Below, in pieces: positions 28,084 through 38,200 of a stretch of DNA of 64,000 nt; within the stretch, counting starts at the first letter, position 1, and each line of letters starts with the position of its first letter. Made by a program: the position numbers and the translations under genes. This DNA is from Cystobacter fuscus DSM 2262 (GTDB lineage: Bacteria > Myxococcota > Myxococcia > Myxococcales > Myxococcaceae): NCBI RefSeq assembly GCF_000335475.2, contig NZ_ANAH02000064.1, positions 124,001 through 188,000 on the forward strand, written 5' to 3'. The notes beneath the pieces are model-generated. The model worked only from the letters and a program-made list of their open reading frames with translations. It was not told where the DNA came from and ran no database searches.

Positions 28084-30753
28084 ATGCCTCCCATTCGTCA
28101 TGTCGATCTGCCGTTGCGCCAGGACGTCCGGCTCTTGGGCCGACTGCTCGGAGAAGTGATCATCGAGCAGGAGGGCCAGGCCGTCTTCGAACTGGAGGAG
28201 CGCGTGCGGCGCCTCTCCATCGATCGGCGGCGGGGTCCCAAGTCCGGACGCCGGGCCGCCGCCTCGGAGCTGGCCGCGCTGTTGCGCCGTATGCCCCTGA
28301 GCCAGGCCGAGCCCGTGCTGCGCGCCTTCTCCACGTACTTCCGCCTCGTCAACCTCGCCGAGCAGAACCACCGCATCCGCCGCACCCGCGAGCATGAGGT
28401 CGCCGGCTCCCGGGGCCCCCAGCGGGGCTCGCTCGAGGCGGTGATGCACTCCCTGCGGCAAGCGGGCGTGAGCGCCGCGCGGCTGCGCGAGGTGCTCCAG
28501 TCCATGCGCGTCACCCTCACCCTCACCGCGCACCCCACCCAGGCCGCTCGCCGCACGGTGCTGGAGAAGACGTACCGCCTCGCCCGGCTCCTCGAGAACC
28601 GCGACCGCTGCCAGCTCACCCCGCGCGAGAAGGCGGACACCCACGCGGCCATGCGCGAGGAGATCTCCGCCCTCTGGCAGACGGACGAGCTGCGGCGCGA
28701 GCGCCCCACCGTGGGCGACGAGGTGAAGAACGTCCTCTGGTACGTGGAGGAGGTGCTCGCCGAGCAGCTCTCGCTCATGCCCGAGACGCTCGATTGGGCC
28801 TTCGAGCGCGCCTATGGCGAGCCGCTGGGGGTGCTCGCCACCCCCGTGCGTCTGCACTCGTGGGTGGGCGGGGACATGGATGGCAACCCGCTGGTGACTC
28901 CCGAGGTGTTCGCCGACACCCTGCGTGCCCACCGTGCCCGCGGACTGCGCGCCCTGCGCACGCAGATCGCCCGGCTGGGTTGGGTGCTCACCCAGTCCGA
29001 GCGCCATACCCATGTCTCCAAGGAACTCCAGGCCTCGCTCGAGCAGGACGCCCGCGACCTGCCCGAGGTGGTGGCCCGCTACGGCGCGCGCACCGAGGGC
29101 GAGCCCTGGCGCCGCAAGCTGCGCTTCATCGAGGGCCGGCTCCAGGCCGCCCTGGTCTACGTCGAGGGCCGTCGCGCGGGCCGCTCCGAGCCGCTTCCCG
29201 ACGCCGCCTACCGCTCGCCCGCGGATCTGCTCGCGGACCTGCACCTGCTCGAGCGCTCGCTGGTGGAGGCCAAGGCGGGACACGCGGGCGTGCGGAAGAT
29301 CCAACGCCTCACCGCCCTGGTGCGCGCCGTGGGCTTCCACCTGGCCGAGCTGGAGGTGCGCGCCCCCGCCGAGGACGCGCGCAGCGCCGCCGCGTCCCTC
29401 AAGGGCGGCCCCGCGCCGACCGAGGGCGGCAAGCGCCTGCTGGCCGTGCTCCAGCGCATGCGCGAGGCCCAGTCCGAGTCGGGCGAGGGCTGCTGCCGCA
29501 CGCTCATCCTCTCCATGGCCTCCAGCGCCGAGGACGTGCTGGCGGCATTCGAGTGCGCGCGGGCCTCGGGGTTGTGGGACGAGGCGCGCGGGTGCGCCAC
29601 CGTGGACGTGGTGCCGCTCTTCGAGCAGCTCGGCGCACTGGATGATGGGCCGCGCGTGCTGCGTGAGCTGTTCACCCATGCCGAGTACCGCCGGCACCTG
29701 TCGGCCCGGGGCGTCCAGGAGGTGATGGTGGGCTACAGCGACTCGGGCAAGGAGGTGGGGCTGCTCGCCGCGAGCGCCGCGCTCTACCGCGCCCAGTCCG
29801 CGCTCACCCAGGTGGCGCGTGAGGCGGGGGTGCGGCTGCGCCTCTTCCATGGCCGCGGTGAGACGGTGGCGCGCGGCGGTGGTCCCGCCCAGCAGGCCAT
29901 CCTCGCGCTACCCCCGGGCAGCGTCGGCGGCACCTACAAGGCCACCGAGCAGGGCGAGGCGTTGGATCACAAATACGCCCGGCCCGAGCTGGCCCGGCGC
30001 ACGCTGGAGCTGGTGCTCGGCGGCGTGCTGCTGCACTCGCTCGACGCGCAGCCGCGCCTGGCCCCGGAGGAGGAGCCCGCCTTCCGCGCCACCTTCGACG
30101 AGCTGGCGGAGGTGGGCCGCCGCGCCTACCGTGCGCTCGTCTGGGAGGACGAGCGCTTCGTGCCCTTCTTCCAGGCGGCCACCCCCATCGAGGAGATCTC
30201 CGCGCTGCCCATCGGCTCGCGTCCGAGCAAGCGCGCCGCCGGCGGTCTCGAGTCCCTGCGCGCCATCCCCTGGGTGTTCTCCTGGACGCAGAACCGCGCC
30301 ATCCTCCCCGGCTGGTACGGGGTGGGCTCGGCGCTGGAGGAGCTGGGCTCTCGGCCCGGAGGGCTCACGCTGCTCACGCGCATGTACCGGCAGTGGCCCT
30401 ACTTCCGCGCCGTCATCGACAACGTGGCCATGGTGCTCGCCAAGTCGGACATCGCTATCGCCTCGCGCTATGCGGCGCTGGCTCCCGAGTCCACGCGGCC
30501 CTTGTGGGAGCGCATCCGCGCCGAGTACTCGCGCACCCGCCGTTGGGTGAAGCAGGTGACGGGCGAGAAGCGCCTGCTCGCCAACAACCGCCAGCTCCAG
30601 CAGAGCATCGCCCTGCGCAATCCCTACATCGATCCCATGTCCTTCCTCCAGGTGGAGCTGATGCGGCGTAAGCGCGCGGGGGAGGACCACTGCGATCGGC
30701 CCCTGTTGCTCACGCTCGCCGGCATCGCCGTGGGCATGCGCAACACGGGGTGA
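28084..30753 (+). CDS. ppc: Phosphoenolpyruvate carboxylase
   Basis: This 889-residue enzyme converts PEP and bicarbonate to oxaloacetate, replenishing the TCA cycle. Visible are the active-site His 150 in TLTAHPTQ, GYSDSGKEVG, FHGRGETVARGGGP, the Arg/Gln-rich QQSIALRNPYIDP region and the typical C-terminal NTG. One difference from the usual HGRGG(S/T)VGRGGGP motif is Glu in place of the last Gly of HGRGG, and Ala for the next Gly. The gene follows the helicase by 70 bases and may be co-transcribed. A perfect 13-bp hairpin ends the unit. Confidence 0.93.
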   Translation: MPPIRHVDLPLRQDVRLLGRLLGEVIIEQEGQAVFELEERVRRLSIDRRRGPKSGRRAAASELAALLRRMPLSQAEPVLRAFSTYFRLVNLAEQNHRIRRTREHEVAGSRGPQRGSLEAVMHSLRQAGVSAARLREVLQSMRVTLTLTAHPTQAARRTVLEKTYRLARLLENRDRCQLTPREKADTHAAMREEISALWQTDELRRERPTVGDEVKNVLWYVEEVLAEQLSLMPETLDWAFERAYGEPLGVLATPVRLHSWVGGDMDGNPLVTPEVFADTLRAHRARGLRALRTQIARLGWVLTQSERHTHVSKELQASLEQDARDLPEVVARYGARTEGEPWRRKLRFIEGRLQAALVYVEGRRAGRSEPLPDAAYRSPADLLADLHLLERSLVEAKAGHAGVRKIQRLTALVRAVGFHLAELEVRAPAEDARSAAASLKGGPAPTEGGKRLLAVLQRMREAQSESGEGCCRTLILSMASSAEDVLAAFECARASGLWDEARGCATVDVVPLFEQLGALDDGPRVLRELFTHAEYRRHLSARGVQEVMVGYSDSGKEVGLLAASAALYRAQSALTQVAREAGVRLRLFHGRGETVARGGGPAQQAILALPPGSVGGTYKATEQGEALDHKYARPELARRTLELVLGGVLLHSLDAQPRLAPEEEPAFRATFDELAEVGRRAYRALVWEDERFVPFFQAATPIEEISALPIGSRPSKRAAGGLESLRAIPWVFSWTQNRAILPGWYGVGSALEELGSRPGGLTLLTRMYRQWPYFRAVIDNVAMVLAKSDIAIASRYAALAPESTRPLWERIRAEYSRTRRWVKQVTGEKRLLANNRQLQQSIALRNPYIDPMSFLQVELMRRKRAGEDHCDRPLLLTLAGIAVGMRNTG

Positions 30754-30760
30754 GGCCACG

Positions 30761-30795
30761 CCTCCGGGGCCTCCCGTCATCCGAGGCCCCGGAGG
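30761..30795. terminator. Bidirectional terminator hairpin between ppc and the Cys-rich lipoprotein gene
   Basis: CCTCCGGGGCCTC (30761-30773) and GAGGCCCCGGAGG (30783-30795) form a perfect 13-bp stem with a nine-base loop between two convergent genes. No T-tract is present, as is common in high-GC genomes. Confidence 0.65.
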
Positions 30796-30811
30796 AGCAG
30801 GGAAGGGCGCG

Positions 30812-31675
30812 CTAGCGCACGCAGACGCCCACGCCAGGGTAGTCCTGGAGGGGCCGGCACGTCTGTTCGCCGTCACAGCCCGGCGAGCCCGAGGGCGCGC
30901 GGCACAACCGGCGGCACACCTGGCCGGCCCCGTCCTTCACGCAGGCGCTGCCCTCCTGGCAGTCATTCACGTACGTGCACGGCTCGCCCTCGGCGATCGT
31001 CCCCGCCGTCACGCACACGCCGCCGCTCTTCGGCGAGGGGTAGCACCCGCGCGAGTCCGTGCAGTCACGCGCGAGCACGTCGCACGTGGTGCCCGGAGCG
31101 CCACACACCCTCGGCCGCTCGTTGGAGCCCTCGAAGCGCAGCACGTCGATGCAGTCGCGGGGCGCCGTGCACTGCTCACCGCCGTGGCACAGGCGTTGGC
31201 AGGTGAACGTGGTTCCCCCCGACGAGGTGGAGCGATCCGTACAGGACAGTCCCGGCGCGCACGTGTCATAGAAGTCGCCCTCGGCCGTCGCGACGCTCTG
31301 GCAGGCGCCCCCCTCGGCCACCGTGCCCGTGCTCGCCGGGATGCAGCGGCGAGCCGTCACGTTGTCGTGCCGCACGTAGGCGCACCGGTTGCCCTCGGGA
31401 CAGTTCTGCGCCACCGGATCGCACTCTCCCGTGAAGCACAGGTTTCCCAGGCCCCCATCCGCGAGCACTCCCCGCAGGCACACCGCGCCGGCCTCGCAGC
31501 CCGTCTGCGCCGCCACGTCGCAATCCGTTTCCTTGCCCGGGTCCGGGAGTCCTCCATCCCGGAACACTCCGGAATCAGCGCCCGTGCCCGCATCCGGAGT
31601 GAGGACATCGCCGCGGCAAGCCACCATCAGCCCGACAATGAGGACACCGCTGCACACGAACAAATCCGCTCGCAT
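30812..31675 (-). CDS. Cys-rich lipoprotein, myxobacterial type
   Basis: This 287-residue exported protein has a hydrophobic signal ending in VGLMVAC, an Asp/Gly-rich linker, and then many regularly spaced cysteines (GCEAG, CVRDG, CRRLC and CYPSP-like blocks). These give repeated small disulfide-bonded modules, as in other myxobacterial surface lipoproteins with no assigned role. Start 31675 is preferred over the upstream ATG because it begins the signal peptide and is preceded by GGGAGCG. Function is unknown. Confidence 0.75.
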   Translation of the reverse strand: MRADLFVCSGVLIVGLMVACRGDVLTPDAGTGADSGVFRDGGLPDPGKETDCDVAAQTGCEAGAVCLRGVLADGGLGNLCFTGECDPVAQNCPEGNRCAYVRHDNVTARRCIPASTGTVAEGGACQSVATAEGDFYDTCAPGLSCTDRSTSSGGTTFTCQRLCHGGEQCTAPRDCIDVLRFEGSNERPRVCGAPGTTCDVLARDCTDSRGCYPSPKSGGVCVTAGTIAEGEPCTYVNDCQEGSACVKDGAGQVCRRLCRAPSGSPGCDGEQTCRPLQDYPGVGVCVR

Positions 31676-31863
31676 TGACGCTCCCGTTGCAGAGACGAAC
31701 GGGACTAATAAGACGTCCGAGGAGAAACGGCCCCCCCTTGAACGGGACATGGAGGACAGCGGACACTTCTCTTCACTTCGAGGTCCTCGAGTGGATGCGC
31801 CTCCGTACGGGGCTCCCTATAAAAGGACCTCACCGACTCACACGCCCGAGGGAATCAGTGCGC

Positions 31864-32226
31864 ATGTCCACCAAGTCTGCCGATATGACGGAGTCACCGG
31901 CGGCGTTGTACGCCAACCGGAGATCTCACGAGCGGGTGGCCGCGACGTTCGATGTCCGCTTCGAGCAGACCCAGGACGCGGCGCGAGCCCTGCGGGCCTA
32001 CTCGCTCAACCTCTCGGCGGGGGGCCTGTGCCTGCGCACGCGCCGCTCCTACGACGTGGGCTCGCGCGTGCGCCTGCAGATGTCCGTGAGCGGCGAGGAC
32101 TTCGAACTCGAGGGCATCATCTCGTGGGTGCGAGATGACGCCGAGGCGATCGGCGTGCGCTTCGTGGACGTGAGGGAAGAGGACCAGCTGCGCCTGCAGC
32201 GCGTGGTGGGCAGCTTCAAGCGCTAG
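31864..32226 (+). CDS. PilZ-domain protein (possible c-di-GMP binder)
   Basis: This 120-residue protein consists of one PilZ domain: the RxxxR element in RRSHER at about 19-24, then the NLSAGGLCL motif (canonical D/NxSxxG) at about 49-57. Such proteins bind cyclic di-GMP and influence motility, polysaccharide or development. It stands alone, divergent from the Cys-rich lipoprotein gene, with a composite terminator behind it. Confidence 0.9.
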   Translation: MSTKSADMTESPAALYANRRSHERVAATFDVRFEQTQDAARALRAYSLNLSAGGLCLRTRRSYDVGSRVRLQMSVSGEDFELEGIISWVRDDAEAIGVRFVDVREEDQLRLQRVVGSFKR

Positions 32227-32233
32227 CCGCCCG

Positions 32234-32271
32234 CGAGGGCCGCCACGGCGCGTCAGCCGTGCTGGCCCTCG
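32234..32271. terminator. Composite hairpin between convergent pilZ and GNAT genes
   Basis: CGAGGGCC (32234-32241) pairs with GGCCCTCG (32264-32271), and inside it ACGGC (32245-32249) pairs with GCCGT (32256-32260). The structure overlaps the last codons of the GNAT gene and lies directly behind the PilZ stop. Confidence 0.55.
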
Positions 32272-32741
32272 AACTCGGTGTAGCGCATCACCGTGCGGTC
32301 CACGAATTGGAAGCCGCACGACGCGTAGAAGTTCTGGAGTGGCTCCTGGGCATAGGCGCTCACCTCGATGCGCTTGACGCTCAGGGCCCGGGCGCCACAC
32401 CGCTCGATGACCTGCTGGATGAGGGCCCGGCCCACGCCGCGGCGCCGCCAGCTCTCCGTCACCACCAGCTCGTCCACCGTGGCGATGCGCCCGCGCAGCC
32501 GCAGCTGCGGCCGGTGCGACAGGGACACCATCCCCACGGGACGATCCTGTGCGTCGGCCGCCACGAAGATTTCGATTTCCGGATGGCTGATGACCCAGTG
32601 GACCGTCTGGGCATCCGAGCCATGGGGGTAGCCCATCTCACGCAGCAGCGTGGCGAGGCTCTCGGCGTCTCCCCGGCGCGCACGGCGGATGCGGAAGGAC
32701 GGCGCGTCGGGAGCGGGGTTTCGGGTGGGCGTCGGTTGCAC
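32253..32741 (-). CDS. GNAT-family N-acetyltransferase
   Basis: This 162-residue acetyl-CoA-dependent transferase has GNAT motif A, RRRGVGRALIQQV, at about 93-105 and the closing NFYASCGFQFV at about 135-145. The substrate is not deducible. It is transcribed towards the PilZ gene. The 65 bases to the E1 beta stop codon are an intergenic run, so it could be read through from its upstream neighbours only if transcription passes the E1 operon in the same direction. Confidence 0.85.
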   Translation of the reverse strand: MQPTPTRNPAPDAPSFRIRRARRGDAESLATLLREMGYPHGSDAQTVHWVISHPEIEIFVAADAQDRPVGMVSLSHRPQLRLRGRIATVDELVVTESWRRRGVGRALIQQVIERCGARALSVKRIEVSAYAQEPLQNFYASCGFQFVDRTVMRYTEFEGQHG

Positions 32742-32806
32742 GGCACCTCAGTCTACACCATGGATCCGCCCCCCTCGCAAAGCCCTGGGCTGGGGGGGCG
32801 GGAAAA

Positions 32807-33868
32807 TCAGGGCTGCTCGGCGGCCAGCGCGCGCACGGCGGCGGTGATGTCCCCCAGTTGGGGCACCGAGGCCATCTCCAGCGTGTCGGCCAGGCCAATG
32901 CCCGGCACGAACTTGCCGGCCAGCAGCCGCGGCGGCGCGAGCAGCTTGAAGAACAGCTCCTCCACCGTGCGGCGCACCAGGTGCTCGCCGAAGTTGGTCA
33001 CCTCGGTGTCCTCGTTGACGAAGAGCACCCGGCCCGTCTTCTCGATGGAGCCCCGGATGAGCTCCCAGTCATAGGGCCAGAGCGAGCGCAGATCGATGAC
33101 CTCGGCGTCCACTCCCTCGCTCGCCAGCTCGTCCGCGGCCTTCTTGCACAGGGGCAGGGTGCGGCCGTAGCTCACCACCGTCACCTGCGAGCCCGGGCGC
33201 ACCACCTTGCCCTTGCCAATGGGCACCGCGTACGCCCCGAGCCCCTCGGGCCACTGCGGCTTCCACTGCGAGCGCTGATCGCCCAGGGGCGCGTCGATGA
33301 GGCGCGACAGCTGCTTGTCGTCGTCGGGCTCGCCCGGGATGCGCTCCTCGCCCTTGATGCGCAAGAGCGCCTTGGGCTCCAGGTACATGACGGGGTTGAT
33401 CTCCTGGCACGCGGAGATCATCAGGCCGTACGCATCCAGCGGATTGGAGGGGATGACGATCTTCCAGCCCGGGATGTGGGTGGCCGTCGCGTCGAAGGAA
33501 TGCGAGTGGTAGAGCGAGCCGCGGATGCCGCTGCCCACCGGGGTCTTCACCACCATGGGCAGGTTCCAGTCCCCATGGCTCGCCCAGCAGGTGTTGCCGG
33601 CGATCTTCAGCAGATCGATGGTGTTGTAGATGTAGTCGGCGAACTGGATCTCCGCGACGGGACGCTGGCCGGCCATGGCCAGACCAATGGCCATGCCGAT
33701 GATGCCGCGCTCGTCCAGGGGCGAGTTCCACGCCGTCTTGAGCCCCTGCGTCACGGTGAAGACGCCGCCCAGGGGGGCGCCCACGTCCTCGCCGAAGATG
33801 TCGGTGACGCCCAGGTTCTCCTCGGCGTAGTGCAGCGCCATGCGAATGGCTTGAGCCATGTTGGCCAT
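32807..33868 (-). CDS. 2-oxoacid dehydrogenase E1 component, beta subunit
   Basis: This 353-residue beta subunit of a thiamine-diphosphate E1 has the pyrimidine-binding domain with GEDVG, GIIGMAIGLAM and the downstream EIQFADYI, and the C-terminal transketolase-like domain (VVSYGRTL, VIDLRSLWPYD, VNEDTEVTNFGEHL). With E1 alpha it decarboxylates pyruvate or branched-chain 2-oxo acids and passes the acyl group to lipoyl-E2. It follows E1 alpha by three bases. No E2 or E3 gene is adjacent. In Myxococcus the esg locus encodes such a pair for branched-chain acids; whether this is its equivalent is open. Confidence 0.9.
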   Translation of the reverse strand: MANMAQAIRMALHYAEENLGVTDIFGEDVGAPLGGVFTVTQGLKTAWNSPLDERGIIGMAIGLAMAGQRPVAEIQFADYIYNTIDLLKIAGNTCWASHGDWNLPMVVKTPVGSGIRGSLYHSHSFDATATHIPGWKIVIPSNPLDAYGLMISACQEINPVMYLEPKALLRIKGEERIPGEPDDDKQLSRLIDAPLGDQRSQWKPQWPEGLGAYAVPIGKGKVVRPGSQVTVVSYGRTLPLCKKAADELASEGVDAEVIDLRSLWPYDWELIRGSIEKTGRVLFVNEDTEVTNFGEHLVRRTVEELFFKLLAPPRLLAGKFVPGIGLADTLEMASVPQLGDITAAVRALAAEQP

Positions 33869-33871
33869 GGG

Positions 33872-34897
33872 TTACTTCCTCTCCGCGAAGATGTGGTTCC
33901 AGATGGTCTCGGGGGCCGGCAGCGGCTCCTCGCGCACCTGGCGGGCCAGGGCGGCGATGTCCTCGGTGTAGCGGCCGCGCAGCGCGTCCATTTCCGCCCG
34001 CGTGAGCACGCCCTGCTTCTCCAGGCGCTCCTCGAAGCGCGTCAGGCAGTCCAGCTCGCCGCCCACCATGTTCGCTCCCGACGCCGACGAGTGGCCGTAC
34101 AGGCGCGACACCATGGCCTCCAGGAGGAAGGGCTTGCGCTCGCGGCGCACGTACTCCATGGCCTCCTTCAGCTCCTGGTAGGCGACGATCGGATCATTGC
34201 CGTCGATCGTCCGGGTGCGGATGTTGAAGGCCTTGCCGCGGTCGGCGACGTGCGTCTCGCCGTGCTGGGTGTTGGCCGGCGTGGAGATGCCCCACTTGTT
34301 GTTGGTGACGATGATGAGCAGGGGCAGCTCCATGCCCGGGCGCGAGCTCCACACCAGGCACGAGGCGAAATCCCCCTCGGCCGTGCCCGCGTCTCCGCCG
34401 GTGACGATGGTGATGCCGTCGCCCCCGTGGCGCTTCTGCGCCAGGGCCGTGCCCGGCGCCATCGTGTACTGCACCTCGATGGGCGAGGAGACCGGGGCGA
34501 TGTTCCACTCGCGCTTGGAATAGTGGCCCGCGAAGTTGCGGCCCCCCGAGTACGGGTCCGACGCCGTGTTCTTCATCTGCCGCAAGGAGCCGAGGGGCTC
34601 CTCGCCCAGTGCCAACATCGTGGCCGACTGCCGGTAGTGCGCGTGCAGGTAGTCGTAGGCCGGGCCCTGGCCCCTCTTCATCAGCAGGCCCAGCGGCACG
34701 TTGAAGGCCTCCTCGCCGGGGCCACCAATCCAGAAGTAGCCATGCCCCTGCTTGTACATCTGGATGAGGCGCTCCTCGAGCACACGCGCCTTCACCATCA
34801 GGTCATGCATCCGGACCAGCAGTTCCCGGTCGAGCGGGAGCCTTTCCTCTTCGCGGTTGATCAGGCGGGGTTTGGACACGTGCGTCTCTCGGTTCAT
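33872..34897 (-). CDS. 2-oxoacid dehydrogenase E1 component, alpha subunit
   Basis: This 341-residue alpha subunit has the ThDP/Mg motif GDAGTAEGDF ... NNKWGIST, which is closer to branched-chain than to pyruvate E1 in my reading. The N-terminal HGYFWIGGPGEEA region and the phosphorylation-loop-like RLYGHSSASGAN are also present. It is the first gene of the two-gene E1 operon. A clear Shine-Dalgarno is not seen before the ATG at 34897. Confidence 0.9.
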   Translation of the reverse strand: MNRETHVSKPRLINREEERLPLDRELLVRMHDLMVKARVLEERLIQMYKQGHGYFWIGGPGEEAFNVPLGLLMKRGQGPAYDYLHAHYRQSATMLALGEEPLGSLRQMKNTASDPYSGGRNFAGHYSKREWNIAPVSSPIEVQYTMAPGTALAQKRHGGDGITIVTGGDAGTAEGDFASCLVWSSRPGMELPLLIIVTNNKWGISTPANTQHGETHVADRGKAFNIRTRTIDGNDPIVAYQELKEAMEYVRRERKPFLLEAMVSRLYGHSSASGANMVGGELDCLTRFEERLEKQGVLTRAEMDALRGRYTEDIAALARQVREEPLPAPETIWNHIFAERK

Positions 34898-35291
34898 GGA
34901 AGGAGAACGCGCCCCCTATACCCCAAAGGGGCTCCGGAATCTGCCTCGTGAACCGCGGGCCTCCCTCTGGGAAACATGCCGCAACGCGGCACCGACGGAG
35001 CCCGCGCCACGCGTGCTCCACGGCGCCACCCCCGGTGGGGATGCTCGCTCGCCAGGTTCGCTGGAGGCCCGCGGGGGCGCGCGAGGGGCCGCCCCCCGAG
35101 AACGAGGAGCGGCGGGGGCGTCAAGCACTTCCCTGGATCCGCCCACGGCCCCTCCCGCCCAGGTCCGGTCCGTCCTCACGTGCCGGGGAAAATACGCTAC
35201 AGTCCCCAGGTTTCCCATGACTGCTGGATGACGCCGTGCGCGTGCCCCCCGCGCCGGATGGGATGTTCTGGACTCGCGAGGAGTTGGGCCG
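34898..35291. other. Divergent intergenic region between E1 and kinase genes
   Basis: This is a 394-base gap with no gene that I would support. It should contain both promoters. Around 35189-35205 (ggggaaaatacgctacagt) there is the only AT-leaning patch, a possible -10 region for the kinase gene. No palindrome or repeat was noted. Confidence 0.4.
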
Positions 35292-38200
35292 GTGGAGACG
35301 CAGGGCTGCAGTGCCACGATCAACCGCGTGCGCGTGGGCACCATCCACCACGTCCGCATCGCGGGCGTCATCGATGAAACGTTCCCGCTGACCTCGAAGA
35401 TCAGGGATCTCGTCGGCTTCATCGTCCTCGATCTGGGCCAGGTGGAGCGCATCAGCTCCTTCGGCGTCAGCAAGTGGATCGAGTTCACCAGCAAGCTGCC
35501 CCCCGGGGCCTTGTCGCTCTATCTGGTGAACACGCCCCCGGTGATGGTGGATCAGCTCAACATGGTGGAGGGCTTCGCGGGCGTGGCGCGGGTGCTGTCC
35601 GTGCTGGCCCCCTACCTGTGCCGCGCCTGTGGCGAGGACCGGCTGCGGCTGGTGGACCTGCAGGCCGAGGCGGCGGTGATCGCCGAGGGCCGCGCCCCCG
35701 TGCACACCTGCCCGGTATGCGCCGGCAAGCTGGAGTTCGCGGACCTGCCGAGCGAGTTCTTCGACCACGCCCGGCGCCAGCACTTCGGCACGGTGGACCC
35801 GCTGGTGATGCGCTACCTGCGCGCCATCATGCCCAGCGCCCCCGTGCCGCTCACCACCCACCTGAAGATCGTCCAGGACGACATCACCTACATCACCCTG
35901 GCCAGCGAGCTGACGGGGGACCTGAACGTGCGGCGGCTGGCCACGGGCCTGGAGGGGCGCGTCGCCTTCGACTTCTCCCACGTCTCGCGCGTGGAGCCCG
36001 ACGCCATCCCCAAGCTGGAGCAGGTGCTCGACACCGCCTCGCGCGGCGCCCAGGTGGTGCTCTGCCGCGTCACGCCGCCCGCGCTCACCGCCCTCGCGCG
36101 CTTCGGCCGGCCGCTCGCCGCGCGCATCAACACCCTGTGGCTGCCCAGCGAGTGCCGCCACTGCGGCAACGAGAACCCCCAGCGCACCCTGGCCTCCGAG
36201 TACCTCGCCCGGCTGCTCACCAACGCCAGCCCCGAGCGCGAGTGCCCCGTGTGCGGCGGCACCGCGCGCCTGCCCGCCATCCCCCAGCTCGTGCAGCTGC
36301 TCGGCCAGACCCCCCTGGTGGAGACGCGCCTGGAGGACATCGAGGCGCTCGAGCCGCGCGCCCTCAGCCAGTACCTCTTCTCCACGAACACCGAGCCCTC
36401 GGAGAACGAGGGCAAGGAAAGCACCTCGGACCTCAACAACGACATTGGCGCCACCCGGCTGCGCGTGCTGCGGCGGTTGGGGCAGGGCGGCATGGCCGAG
36501 GTGTTCCTCGCCCGGCAGGTGGGGGTGAAGGGCTTCGAGAAGTACGTGGTGATGAAGAAGGTGCTGTCCCAGTACGCGGAGAACACCGACTTCGTCGACA
36601 TGCTCTTCGCCGAGGCCCGCGCCAACGCGCGCCTCACCCACCCCAACGTCGTGCAGACGTTCGACATGGGCATGTCCGAGGGCGTGGCGTACATCCTCAT
36701 GGAGTACGTGCGCGGGCCGGACCTCAAGCGGCTCATGACGGAGATGAAGCGCAAGGGCATCTCCCTGCCGCTCGAGCACGCGCTGCGCATCATCTCCGAG
36801 ACGGCCGCCGGCCTGCACTACGCCCACAGCTACGTGGATCCGGCCGGCGTGTCCCACCCCGTGGTGCACTGCGACGTCAGCCCCCACAACATCCTCGTGT
36901 CGCTCGATGGCGCCATCAAGCTGGGCGACTTCGGCATCGCCAAGGTGCAGGGCGAGGAAGTCGCCCGCTCGGGCGTGGTCAAGGGGAAGATTTCCTACAT
37001 CTCCCCGGAGGCCGCCGCCGGCCGGCCCCTGGACGCGCGCAACGACGTGTTCTCGCTCGGCGTGGTCTTCTTCGAGCTGCTCACTGGCCAGCTCCCCTTC
37101 AAGCGCGACCACGACGCGGCCACGCTCAGCGCCATCGTGCGCGACCCCGCTCCCGTGCCCTCGCAGCTCAAGCCGGAGATTCCCCAGGACGTGTCGGAGG
37201 TCATCCTGCGCACCCTGGAGAAGGACCGCATGCGCCGCACCCCCTCGGCCGCCGCCCTGCGCGAGGAGATCGAGGCGGTCATGGCCCGCCACGGCCTGCA
37301 CTCCTCCCCCGCGGAAGTGGCCCGGTTCTTCCTCAACACGCTGGGGGAGCGGCTCGCGGAGTTCGGCCCCATCTCGCCCGCCACCGGCTCGTTCCCCGCC
37401 GTGGTGTCGGCCTCGAACAGCCCGACCCGGACCGGACCCTCGCCCATCTTGAAGGGGTCCACCGGAGAGACCTCGATGGATCCTCCGCCCCCCGGGACGG
37501 CCTTGAAAAGCCCGAACTGGACCGGACCCTCGCCCATCCTGAGGGGCTCCACCGGGGAGACCCCCATGGTTCCTCCGCCCCCCGGCACGGCCCTCTCCGC
37601 CGTCCTGACGGCGCCCGTTCCGCCCGCCACCCCGGCCGCTCCGCCTCCGGTCTCGCCGGCCCCGGCCGCCCCTCCGCCCGCCGCCTTGGCCGCTCCTCCG
37701 CCCAAGGTCGCGTCGGCACCGCCCGCCACCCCAGCCACGCCCCCCCCGATGGAGGTGGTGCCCGCGGCCTCGCGCGCCTTCCCCGTGCGCTGGGTCGTGG
37801 CCGGCGTCCTCGGACTGCTGAGCTTGATCGCGGTGGCCGTGGCCGCGAGCCGTTCGGGAGCGAGCGTCGAGGTGCTCAATCGGGAGCCTGGGGAGCAACT
37901 CTACGTCGCCGGTCTGCGGGTGGAGGATGCCCAGGCGCTCGATCCGAAGGAGGTGCGCCAGCGCATCATCTCCACCTCGGTGGAGGGCCGCCTGCGCCGC
38001 TTCGGCCTCGCGGTGCGTGAGGACGTCCTCGACGTGCACACCCTCACCGAGACCCAGCCCGTGCCGGGCAGCCAGGGCACGTTGAAGGTGAGCGAGCCCG
38101 CGGGCTGTCTCGTCGAGGTGGATGGCCGCATGGCGCCAGGCAAGACTCCGGTCTCCCTGCCCATCGAGGCCGGCCGGGAGTTGGAGGTGCGCGTGAGCTG

